DNA of 23,508 nt, taken from the NCBI GenBank assembly GCA_964608095.1, contig CAZSMK010000128.1, positions 1 through 23,508 of the forward strand, in the 5' to 3' direction. The position numbers were made by a program, and so were the translations under genes. Shown piece by piece: positions 15,104 to 22,076 of this stretch. Under the pieces are notes generated by a model. It had not been told where the DNA came from. It searched no databases and worked only from the letters and a program-made list of their open reading frames with translations. Every line of letters starts with the position of its first letter. The first letter of the stretch is position 1. The DNA comes from CAZSMK01 sp964608095 (GTDB lineage: Bacteria; Sumerlaeota; Sumerlaeia; MWCT01; JAGHBZ01).

Positions 15104-15132
15104 AGCATATCAGTTAACGGGATGGAAAGCAA
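15104..15132 (-). promoter_or_regulatory. promoter for the bS22-type gene and possibly tRNA-Arg
   Basis: Read on the minus strand, TTGCTT (15132-15127) and TATGCT (15109-15104) are separated by 17 bases. It sits directly downstream of the aldolase stop codon, so the bS22-type gene can be expressed independently of the aldolase. Confidence 0.45.
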
Positions 15133-15138
15133 GGGGAA

Positions 15139-16140
15139 TCAATATCCAAACTTCCTCAGGACATCAACCGTGACCTGCGTGACGCGCTGTATCAGGTTTT
15201 CTTCATTGGACATTTCAAGGCTCGTAGGTTTCAATTCACACCCGCTACAGTTCTGGCATAAGGCGCTTGCCCTTTGACAAATACCCCTGCTCATAAAGAT
15301 TTCCATGTTCTCTTCAACGACTTTCTGTATCGACTTCTTGCAATGTTGCATAATACCCGGAAAATCGATGGTATCGGGTTTCTGTTCAAGTGTTTCGCGG
15401 ATAGCATTGGATGCGGCAACGGACATGCCGGTATAAAAATTGATTTTTGCGACACCGAGGCTGATTGCCTTGCGAAAATCTGCCGGAGACAACCCGGTAC
15501 CGCCATGAAGCACCAGGGGTATCTTGAGTGTATCATTAAGCTGTGCAAGGCGCTCGAAATCAAGGTGCGGCTCACCTTTGTAAAGCCCATGTACCGTACC
15601 GACCGCCACGGCGAGACAATCAACACCGGTGCGCCTGACAAATTCACGCGCTTCATCGACGCGGGTGTAAAATTCCTCGGGCGATTGTACCGGTGCGTCG
15701 CCGTTTTCACCACCTTCTCCACCTGTTACATGCCCGAGCTCCGCTTCAACCGTTACCCCGATGGCGTGGCAAATCTTAACGATCTCCTTGGTCCGCACTA
15801 TATTCTCTTCGAGAGGCAACACGGAGCCGTCGAACATGACTGAAGTAAAGCCGGCTCTGAGCGCGCGGATGATAGCCTCAAAGGAGGTTCCATGATCGAG
15901 ATGAATGACTACGGGAACGCGTGCCCTGCGGGCAACCTCCCGGATCGCCGGCGTGATGTTCTCTATGTTGACATACTTGAAATGAACCTCTGCTATGGCT
16001 AAAATCACCGGAGAATAACATCGATTTGCCGCCTCGACTATGGCCTCCAGAAATTCCATGTTTATTACGTTGAATGAACCCACGCCGTAACGGTTTTGAT
16101 ATGCATGTTCGAGAAGGTCTTTCAGGTTTACGAGCGCCAT
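15139..16140 (-). CDS. class II (zinc) ketose-bisphosphate aldolase with Cys-rich C-terminal tail
   Basis: The 333-residue TIM-barrel protein belongs to the class II fructose/tagatose-bisphosphate aldolases, which cleave ketose 1,6-bisphosphates to dihydroxyacetone phosphate and an aldehyde. The catalytic Asp82 and zinc ligand His83 are in LDHG; EAELG (Glu134), His184 in TVHG and His212 in LHGGTG complete the metal site; NFYTGM follows. Beyond residue 285, where family members usually end in a plain helical tail, there is a cluster Cys288, Cys295, Cys298 and Cys301 (C-x6-C-x2-C-x2-C), followed by a final helix. This could be a structural zinc site or a redox element and is unusual. Whether the substrate is fructose or tagatose bisphosphate cannot be told. 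The gene is 139 bases downstream of tsaB on the same strand. Confidence 0.9.
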   Translation of the reverse strand: MALVNLKDLLEHAYQNRYGVGSFNVINMEFLEAIVEAANRCYSPVILAIAEVHFKYVNIENITPAIREVARRARVPVVIHLDHGTSFEAIIRALRAGFTSVMFDGSVLPLEENIVRTKEIVKICHAIGVTVEAELGHVTGGEGGENGDAPVQSPEEFYTRVDEAREFVRRTGVDCLAVAVGTVHGLYKGEPHLDFERLAQLNDTLKIPLVLHGGTGLSPADFRKAISLGVAKINFYTGMSVAASNAIRETLEQKPDTIDFPGIMQHCKKSIQKVVEENMEIFMSRGICQRASALCQNCSGCELKPTSLEMSNEENLIQRVTQVTVDVLRKFGY

Positions 16141-16146
16141 TTCTTC

Positions 16147-16221
16147 TCACGTTCCTTGTATAACATATTTGTGTTCAATCTGGAATATCTCCATCATTGA
16201 CTTAACCCTCTTCTGTGTCAA
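16147..16221 (-). CDS. doubtful 24-codon ORF with a strong ribosome binding site between tsaB and the aldolase gene
   Basis: A TTG codon (16221-16219) lies six bases after GAGGAGG and opens a 24-codon frame ending at 16147, just before the aldolase ATG. The same frame stays open upstream into tsaB and contains an SSVYEAFPP stretch faintly like the start of a GNAT acetyltransferase, so the gap may hold a decayed gene. The TTG also reads TTGACA, a perfect minus-35, but no good minus-10 follows at the right distance. Evidence for translation is weak. Confidence 0.2.
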   Translation of the reverse strand: MTQKRVKSMMEIFQIEHKYVIQGT

Positions 16222-16279
16222 TACTTTCCTCCTCACCGGGGGAAAGGCTTCATAGACGGACGACAATTCTAAGAAAGGC

Positions 16280-16993
16280 TCATTTCTCTTCAGTACGTTT
16301 TTCGTGGGCGCGTTTGATTTCTGCATCAGAAGCGCGGATATAACGAGGTTCAAGCATAAGAGGGTCGGCAACGCGATGTTGTTTGTATCCTTCGAGCGCA
16401 CGACGTGCAACCTCGACAGGCGAGGGCAATATCCGGTCTTCAGGTGCGAATTCCGCCAACGACCCAATCTTCTCTTTTATCAACTCCGTGTATCTAATGG
16501 CGCCGGTTCCCGAGAAAATCGCAGGCGACTTAATGATTTTTAGAAACTCTTTGGGTTGGATTACCATGTCGTCCTTTATCCGCCTGAGATGATTTTTACG
16601 TTCAATAACTTCGAAGATTGCCGCATATATCTCTGAACGGCGCGCATCGAGCATCGGACATATCAGTTTCCCGGCTTCAAAGTAACGGTACGCAAGCGCC
16701 TCAAGCGTTGGCACCGCTACAAGGGGTATTCGTGCAGCATACGCCAGCCCCTTTGCCACGCTCATCCCGATACGAACTCCCGTAAAAGAACCCGGTCCTA
16801 TAGAAACTCCTAATGCAGCGATATGCGTAATATCAATTCCAGCGTCAGCAAGAACCTTTTCCACACACGACATCAGACGTTCAGAATGTGTTTGTACCGA
16901 TGTCTCTTCGGATACGGCAACGACGACCCCTTTACCGTCAATTATGGCAACGCCGCCGCTATGAGTCGCTGTCTCTATGCCCATTATGTTCAT
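16280..16993 (-). CDS. tsaB: tRNA threonylcarbamoyladenosine biosynthesis protein TsaB
   Basis: TsaB is the inactive ASKHA-fold partner that pairs with TsaD and TsaE to make N6-threonylcarbamoyladenosine at position 37 of tRNAs reading ANN codons. The 237 residues show the family N-terminus (MGIETAT), the GPGSFTGVRIG motif (about 67-77) and the KGLA and PTLEALA segments of the dimer interface. Its ATG overlaps the stop of tsaE by four bases, indicating translational coupling, and the same operon carries folK and dapF upstream. tsaD is not in the window. Length and motifs are normal for the family. Confidence 0.95.
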   Translation of the reverse strand: MNIMGIETATHSGGVAIIDGKGVVVAVSEETSVQTHSERLMSCVEKVLADAGIDITHIAALGVSIGPGSFTGVRIGMSVAKGLAYAARIPLVAVPTLEALAYRYFEAGKLICPMLDARRSEIYAAIFEVIERKNHLRRIKDDMVIQPKEFLKIIKSPAIFSGTGAIRYTELIKEKIGSLAEFAPEDRILPSPVEVARRALEGYKQHRVADPLMLEPRYIRASDAEIKRAHEKRTEEK

Positions 16994-17460
16994 AATTGCG
17001 TTTTGAGCTCCGAAATAATTTTTCTTAGAGGGGGTGAATCGCCCTTCACGGAAAGGTAAAAGATTCTCGACGCCTCATCAACGATCCGAATCTCAATGTC
17101 GAGGAAAGGCGGCGGGATTAAATCCACGAACCTATCCGCCCATTCTACTACGGTCACACTTTCCGGTGAAACATAATCGTCAAAACCAATACTGTAGAAA
17201 TCTTCAGCAATCTGCAATCTATAGAAATCCAGATGATTGAGTTTCAAACGTCCTTCGTACGTGGAGGCGATGACAAAACTGCTGCTCGTAACGATGTCAA
17301 GCACACCGAGGCTCCGTGCGATACCTTTGACCAAGCACGTCTTGCCTGCTCCGAGATCGCCACGGAGACATACTACTTCACCGCCGGAAAACATCGCCCC
17401 AAGCCCCTCTCCCAGTTTAATCGTTTCCTCTTCGCTATGTGTGGTCAATTCAATATTCAT
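16990..17460 (-). CDS. tsaE: tRNA threonylcarbamoyladenosine biosynthesis ATPase TsaE
   Basis: TsaE is the P-loop ATPase needed for turnover of the TsaB-TsaD complex in t6A synthesis. The 156-residue protein has the Walker A motif GDLGAGKT (34-41), the conserved TSSSFVI segment after it, and VVEWADRF with the typical Glu-Trp pair near residue 107. Its stop overlaps the tsaB start by four bases, and it begins 27 bases after folK ends. The length is normal. Cytosolic. Confidence 0.95.
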   Translation of the reverse strand: MNIELTTHSEEETIKLGEGLGAMFSGGEVVCLRGDLGAGKTCLVKGIARSLGVLDIVTSSSFVIASTYEGRLKLNHLDFYRLQIAEDFYSIGFDDYVSPESVTVVEWADRFVDLIPPPFLDIEIRIVDEASRIFYLSVKGDSPPLRKIISELKTQL

Positions 17461-17487
17461 GCTGGAATATTTTATCCGTATTCAGGT

Positions 17488-18003
17488 CTACTTTTCCAGG
17501 AGTTGTAAACGCGGTTGAGACTGTAGATCATTGAGATACCCCTCGAGCCGTTCGCCCGTTGTCGGCAACATAGCCTCCGGCGCTATTTCCAATAACGGCT
17601 GCAACACGAAAAGTCTCGCAGTTAAATAGGGATGCGGCACCTTGAGCTCAGGGGTATCTATCACTTGCCGACCGAAAAGCAGGATGTCGATATCTATCGT
17701 TCGGGGTCCCCATTTAACGTCGCTCAGCATTCGCCCAAGATCATGCTCGATCTCTTTAAGGCGCTTCAGCAGCTCAAACGGACTCAACCCTGTTGAAATC
17801 GCAATCACGGTGTTCACAAACCAGTCCTGCTGTTCGTTACCCCATGGTTCAGAACGGTATAAACCGGCGCGCTGAATAAACTGAGTCTCTGGAAGCTCAC
17901 AGATTTCTTCGATTGCGCGCTTGATCATGCTGAGTTTGTCCCCCTGATTTGAGCCAAGCCCCAGATAGACTTTCTCGCGTTCTGTCGTCGTTTCTTCTTT
18001 CAT
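17488..18003 (-). CDS. folK: 2-amino-4-hydroxy-6-hydroxymethyldihydropteridine pyrophosphokinase
   Basis: FolK transfers pyrophosphate from ATP to 6-hydroxymethyl-7,8-dihydropterin in folate synthesis. I place the start at 18003 (171 residues), where the ATG overlaps the dapF stop codon (ATGA); a longer frame runs back 24 residues into dapF but adds nothing family-like. Motifs are YLGLGSNQGD at the N-terminus, SEPWG with the following DWFVN, the ATP/Mg site WGPRTIDIDILLFG, and VPHPYLTARLFVLQPL. The length matches the family (about 160). It is embedded in the operon dapF-folK-tsaE-tsaB; no folB or folP is adjacent. Confidence 0.95.
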   Translation of the reverse strand: MKEETTTEREKVYLGLGSNQGDKLSMIKRAIEEICELPETQFIQRAGLYRSEPWGNEQQDWFVNTVIAISTGLSPFELLKRLKEIEHDLGRMLSDVKWGPRTIDIDILLFGRQVIDTPELKVPHPYLTARLFVLQPLLEIAPEAMLPTTGERLEGYLNDLQSQPRLQLLEK

Positions 18004-18869
18004 TCGATATCTTTGTCCAGAAGTTGTTGAGGAAATTGCTGCTCGAGATGTGCAATGTCCACTTCCCCCTCGCATATAATATCAGCCGGTCCGGTCATTG
18101 TAATATGTTCTATAACACCCTTCCCAGTTGTAAAAACAAGTTCGAGGGAAATTCCGCTTCGTGTGATGACCCTGACAGGTGAAGAGACCCTTTCCCTGAG
18201 AGACAGACAGATGGCGGAAGCCAGGCAGCCTGTTCCGCATGCAAGCGTCTCGTTCTCGACTCCACGTTCATAGGTTCGAATTGCAAGGGTATGGTTATCG
18301 ATCACGCTCACAAAGTTTACATTGGTACCCGGCGGATCGAAACGTGGGTAATATCTTAAACTACGCCCTATTCCCTTGACATCGGCGGACTCGAGATCAT
18401 CGACGAGTACAACGACGTGAGGGACTCCTACCTTGATAAAATCAAGTACGCCGCTGAATATATCAGAAGTGATTTCAATATCATGTTGGGGGAATTCGAC
18501 AGGTGGAATCTCGATGATCACACTCTGTGGATTCAGCAGGGCATGGTATACGCCCGCATTTGTATCGAACGTCATATCCGCCGGTGCGACGCCGAGGTGG
18601 TGAGCAAGCCGCGCACAACAACGCGCGCCGTTTCCACAGGTCTCCGCTTCTGAGCCGTCGGCATTGAAATAGCGCATCCGGAAATCCGTCCGCGAGCCCT
18701 TCTCAGGTTTCTGGACAACGATTACACCGTCTGCACCTATGCCGAACCGCCTATGGCAAAGACGTCTTACAACTGGGGAAAAATCTCTTCCCGCTATCGA
18801 ACTGTCCGGGTCGTGTATACCGATGAAATCGTTTCCTGCTCCTGTAATCTTCCAGAATTTTATCTTCAT
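18000..18869 (-). CDS. dapF: diaminopimelate epimerase
   Basis: DapF converts LL- to meso-diaminopimelate for lysine and peptidoglycan. I chose the ATG at 18869 (289 residues) because AAGGAGA lies upstream and the family sequence begins there (MKIKFWKITGAGNDF); an in-frame codon 13 residues earlier has no such support. The two catalytic cysteines are in ETCGNGARC and LACGTG, and GIGADG, VPHVVV and the conserved FDPPGTNVNFV segment are also present. It is the first gene of a minus-strand operon with folK, tsaE and tsaB, and is divergent from the DegT aminotransferase gene 149 bases away. Confidence 0.97.
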   Translation of the reverse strand: MKIKFWKITGAGNDFIGIHDPDSSIAGRDFSPVVRRLCHRRFGIGADGVIVVQKPEKGSRTDFRMRYFNADGSEAETCGNGARCCARLAHHLGVAPADMTFDTNAGVYHALLNPQSVIIEIPPVEFPQHDIEITSDIFSGVLDFIKVGVPHVVVLVDDLESADVKGIGRSLRYYPRFDPPGTNVNFVSVIDNHTLAIRTYERGVENETLACGTGCLASAICLSLRERVSSPVRVITRSGISLELVFTTGKGVIEHITMTGPADIICEGEVDIAHLEQQFPQQLLDKDIE

Positions 18870-19018
18870 GAATACAGATTTCTCCTTGCATACCGGATAT
18901 TGAACCACGTAAAGTGAGCCTTTAAACCGGCAAGGAAAAAGTATGTCACAGGATTAAGGTTCAAGTCAATTTACTCGTCCCTCGGCACTTAATTAAGAAA
19001 GAAAAGGGTATCTCGTAT

Positions 19019-20134
19019 ATGAAGGTAAAATTTACCGATCTCAAGAGATTGCACGACTCAATGAAGCGTGAGTTGGGTAATGCTATCGAGCGTGTGATGC
19101 AAAGCGGCAGGTTCATCAAGGGAGACGAACTCAAGAATTTCGAGAAGGAATTTGCCGCCTTTTGTAACGCACGATTCTGTATCGGGTGTGATTCAGGCAC
19201 CGCCGCGCTTCATACCGCGCTCATGGCGCTCGAAATAGGCGCCGGCGATGAGGTCATTACGGTAAGCCACACCTTCATCGCAACTGCCGAGGCAATTACG
19301 CACGCTGGCGCTACCCCCGTTTTTGTCGATATCGATGAGGATACGTACCTGATCGACCCTCAAAAAATTGAGGAGAAGATTACGGACAAAACCAGGGCGA
19401 TTATTGTCGTTCATCTTTACGGGCAACCGGTGGAAATGGACACGGTAACCGCGATAGCACGGCAACATGAACTTATGATTATTGAAGACGCTGCGCAAGC
19501 GGTTGGCGCTAAGTACAAGGGCAAAGCGGTGGGAACGCTTGGTGATGTAGGATGTTTCAGTTTTTTTCCTGCGAAAAATCTCGGTGCATGCGGTGATGCC
19601 GGCGCTCTCGTCACCAACCATCCCGCTATTGCGGAAAAAGCCGCAATGCTGGTTAATCATGGACGCAAAGAAAAATTCGTCAACGACCTTGTCGGCTATA
19701 ACTATCGCATGGACGAACTTCAAGCCGCAATACTGAGAGCGAAACTTCCCCATGTCGTGTCATGGAATGAACTCCGAAGGTCTGCTGTCCTTAACTACAA
19801 GAATGCGTTCAAGGAAAAATCCGGCTTGCTCCACTTGGTACGTTTGCCGAAAGAGTATCCCGGGACCTATGGCGTGTTTCATCTGTTCGTAGTACAGGTT
19901 CCCGACCGTGATGGATTGCGCTCCTTTCTCGACGACAAAGGTGTTGAAACCGGCATACATTACCCTGTACCCGTCCACTTACAGCCCGCATTCGCTCATC
20001 TCCCCTACCCGGAAGGTTCTTTGCCCGTTACCGAGAAAATCTGCTCACATATCCTTTCTCTTCCTCTCGACCCATTTATAACACCCGAGGAGATACACTA
20101 CGTGGTTGACTGCATCGCGGAATATCATAGTTAG
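19019..20134 (+). CDS. DegT/DnrJ/EryC1/StrS-family PLP-dependent sugar aminotransferase
   Basis: The 371-residue protein belongs to the fold-type I PLP aminotransferases that act on nucleotide-linked keto-sugars. Features are the N-terminal GRFIKGDELKNFE segment, CDSGTAAL (57-64), EDAAQ with PLP-contacting Asp157, FSFFPAKNLG with the Schiff-base Lys186, GDAGALVTN, and the C-terminal TGIHYPVPVHLQPAF signature. It is most like the WecE/DesV/FdtB-type 3- or 4-aminotransferases used to build amino sugars of surface polysaccharides or glycosylated natural products. No nucleotide-sugar dehydratase is next to it, so the substrate is unknown. A weak GGG site precedes the ATG. A tRNA pair follows on the same strand. 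Confidence 0.93.
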   Translation: MKVKFTDLKRLHDSMKRELGNAIERVMQSGRFIKGDELKNFEKEFAAFCNARFCIGCDSGTAALHTALMALEIGAGDEVITVSHTFIATAEAITHAGATPVFVDIDEDTYLIDPQKIEEKITDKTRAIIVVHLYGQPVEMDTVTAIARQHELMIIEDAAQAVGAKYKGKAVGTLGDVGCFSFFPAKNLGACGDAGALVTNHPAIAEKAAMLVNHGRKEKFVNDLVGYNYRMDELQAAILRAKLPHVVSWNELRRSAVLNYKNAFKEKSGLLHLVRLPKEYPGTYGVFHLFVVQVPDRDGLRSFLDDKGVETGIHYPVPVHLQPAFAHLPYPEGSLPVTEKICSHILSLPLDPFITPEEIHYVVDCIAEYHS

Positions 20135-20150
20135 AATAGTAAGATGTATC

Positions 20151-20180
20151 TTGACTTTTTTACTCCCTATAAGGTAAAAT
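20151..20180 (+). promoter_or_regulatory. promoter of the tRNA-Thr/tRNA-Tyr pair
   Basis: TTGACT at 20151-20156 and TAAAAT at 20175-20180 are separated by 18 bases, placing the transcript start about 24 bases before tRNA-Thr. Confidence 0.65.
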
Positions 20181-20210
20181 TTTAGTTCAATGTGTTCACT
20201 TAAAAGCTAA

Positions 20211-20285
20211 GCTGGTGTAGCTCAAAGGTAGAGCAATCGCCTTGTAAGCGATTGGTTGGGGGTTCGATTCCCTCCACCAGCTCCA
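20211..20285 (+). tRNA. tRNA-Thr(TGT), CCA encoded
   Basis: Acceptor GCTGGTG pairs with CACCAGC, the D stem is GCTC/GAGC, the anticodon loop CTTGTAA lies between ATCGC and GCGAT (anticodon TGT), and the T arm is GGGGG-TTCGATT-CCCTC. The discriminator is T and the CCA is encoded. It is 17 bases upstream of tRNA-Tyr. Confidence 0.97.
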
Positions 20286-20302
20286 TGTATATACGCTTTC
20301 GT

Positions 20303-20388
20303 GGAGGGGTTCCCGAGTGGTCAAAGGGAACAGACTGTAAATCTGTCGCCGGACGGCTTCGGAGGTTCGAATCCTCCCCCCTCCACCA
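20303..20388 (+). tRNA. tRNA-Tyr(GTA), long variable arm, CCA encoded
   Basis: Acceptor GGAGGGG pairs with CCCCTCC, the anticodon loop CTGTAAA (anticodon GTA) lies in an ACAGA/TCTGT stem, a long variable arm follows (class II tRNA), and the T arm is GGAGG-TTCGAAT-CCTCC. The discriminator is A and the CCA is encoded. A T-rich stretch after it probably ends transcription. Confidence 0.97.
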
Positions 20389-20456
20389 TTTTTATTTCTT
20401 CGGCAGTGCCTTTCGTGCTTTTCTTTCCTTACGCATATCGCGACACTCAGGTCAAA

Positions 20457-21707
20457 TCAGAACAGCTCTATGGTTGCCGGCGGTCGTTTACTTATATCGT
20501 ACGCGACCTTCGATGCACCCGCCTCCTCGCATATCTCTTTTCCCATCCGCGACAGATACTCGAACGGTATTTCAGCGGGATATGCGGTTCGGACATCCTC
20601 GCTCTCCACAATCTTGATTCCCGCAGGATATCCACCCTTGCCGGAATCGAACACCTCATAAAGAACCCTCGGTAAACCGGATTTTGCACTTAAAGCTTCA
20701 TACACTTCCATCAACTGATCGTACTCGAGCATGGGACCTGTCACCCAGAGAATGGGTGCATAAAGCTTTTTCTCCTGAGACTCGACACTGAGATCGATCC
20801 ACATCGCCCCGGTTTTCATCCTGTAACACGCCGAATTATTGCCCGCAATACCCTTGAAAAAATTGCTGAGACTGGCATCCATCTCCATCTCCGAATCAAG
20901 AGCGGTCGCAAAATACTGAAAAGGACTTCTCACGCCGGTTGCTTCGTTGTACGTGAACGGCTTTCCTGTCTTCTCTTCTAAATAAGCGCATACCATTTTC
21001 TCCACAATATCTGTGGCGATTTTGCAGACATGCAGTTTCTCCTGATTGAACACGCCGCCGACACGAAGGAGTTGCGCTGGACCCGGACACGGAATCCGCA
21101 TAGCAAAGTCTTCCGGCATACCGAGATGCGCAGCCACGCGACGTACATGGGGCTTGTATAACGCGCTGAACGGCTCGAGCTTTTTCATATTATACGGCAG
21201 ATTAACGTTATGCTGGATTTGCCGGTTCTGGTCCGTCATCACGATGTCCGGTCGTATCGTTCCGTCGACAATCCAGTCTGACTGGATCGAAGATATGTAT
21301 TTATTGGACGTCATGGTATAGAGGTTACGGAACATCTCACGTTTGAGTGTCCCGTCCACCACGTCCTCAAACCACGGAAGGACTATCTCCCTCGTATGGA
21401 TAACGTGAAAATTCGGAAAATCCTTGAACATTCCCGCCGCATTCTCCCACTCCTCCTTGCCGTTCATAATCCTCCGCAATCCGTCGTCGATAAAGAACGG
21501 ATACAACCGATCGCCGAGCACTTCTTTCAGAAGAAAGGCAACCGTAGTGCTGTCAACGCCGCCCGAGGCGGACAGGGCAATCTTCTCGTTCGGTCCCACC
21601 AATTGTTCTATCCACTCTATCGCGGTCTCGACATAATCTTTTACATCAAAACTCTTGAGCTCTTCCGGCATTGCATAATCAAAACGATATACTGTCAGTT
21701 CCGCCAT
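20457..21707 (-). CDS. GMP-synthase-like ATP pyrophosphatase without glutaminase domain
   Basis: The 416-residue protein resembles the ATP-pyrophosphatase and dimerisation parts of GMP synthase (GuaA). SGGVDST (48-54) is the PP-loop, DGTIRPD corresponds to the GuaA QGTxYPD motif, CPGP replaces the usual FPGPGLAIR segment, QYFAT matches QYFAV, and the protein ends KRPPATIELF, very close to the canonical GuaA end KPPATIEWE. There is no N-terminal glutamine amidotransferase domain, as in archaeal two-subunit enzymes, but it is about 100 residues longer than archaeal GuaAb because of an insertion around residues 255-370. So it is either a divergent split GMP synthase or a paralogue acting on another substrate. 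No amidotransferase gene is adjacent. AAGGA lies 12 bases before the ATG. Confidence 0.8.
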   Translation of the reverse strand: MAELTVYRFDYAMPEELKSFDVKDYVETAIEWIEQLVGPNEKIALSASGGVDSTTVAFLLKEVLGDRLYPFFIDDGLRRIMNGKEEWENAAGMFKDFPNFHVIHTREIVLPWFEDVVDGTLKREMFRNLYTMTSNKYISSIQSDWIVDGTIRPDIVMTDQNRQIQHNVNLPYNMKKLEPFSALYKPHVRRVAAHLGMPEDFAMRIPCPGPAQLLRVGGVFNQEKLHVCKIATDIVEKMVCAYLEEKTGKPFTYNEATGVRSPFQYFATALDSEMEMDASLSNFFKGIAGNNSACYRMKTGAMWIDLSVESQEKKLYAPILWVTGPMLEYDQLMEVYEALSAKSGLPRVLYEVFDSGKGGYPAGIKIVESEDVRTAYPAEIPFEYLSRMGKEICEEAGASKVAYDISKRPPATIELF

Positions 21708-22076
21708 GTTTGGTTTCTATCCTTTCTTGCAGATTCAAATAGAAATATATTTTTACATCTTAATGCAGACTCGCACAGAGTCAAGAGATAGTTGGTACTC
21801 AAACTTCATCCTCGCACTCGCACGCCTCAGCGTGCGCGCTCTCGCTTCCGTACTCGATGTCGTAGTCGGTTTTTAAAGTCAGCGAGGTCAGGTTTACTTG
21901 TGGGACTCCGTGAAAGCCAGGAGATTACGAAACACATAAAAATACTCATAAAGACGACTACGACAGCGAGTACGAGTGCGAAAGAGACTTGTTCTGGTTT
22001 CACTACATAGAGTTTTTTCTTGCATGAAGTTCGTCGCTCGATACATTGAAACGTAGGTCTGATTTCACCTTAAGCC
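21708..22076. other. intergenic region with a large imperfect inverted repeat built of CTCG/GTACTCG words
   Basis: No intact gene is present. Arms at about 21844-21876 and 21950-21982 are inverted copies with about 27 of 33 positions matching, separated by about 73 bases. A small perfect hairpin (CGCACGC-CTCA-GCGTGCG, 21819-21836) precedes the left arm. The sequence between the arms encodes, in one frame, a RESQEITK...LIK string faintly like the end of four-helix-bundle (23S intervening-sequence) proteins, so this may be a decayed element. Confidence 0.45.
21844..21982. repeat. imperfect inverted repeat, 33-bp arms
   Basis: The left arm contains GTACTCGATGTCGTAGTCG and the reverse complement of the right arm contains GTACTCGCTGTCGTAGTCG. 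It is visible directly in the sequence. A related CTCGTAATCG...GTGCTCGTGC stretch lies at about 23111-23145 without a partner. Confidence 0.75.

Noticed and set aside
16147..16467. 106-residue minus-strand frame overlapping tsaB
   Set aside because: Most of it lies inside the well-supported tsaB gene in another frame; only the last part, outside tsaB, is kept as a doubtful short ORF.
19193..19753. 186-residue frame opposite the DegT aminotransferase
   Set aside because: It is antisense to a gene with clear PLP motifs and has no recognisable domain or ribosome binding site.
20201..20400. Short frames spanning the tRNA genes
   Set aside because: The sequence folds into two complete tRNAs with encoded CCA ends; the frames are incidental.
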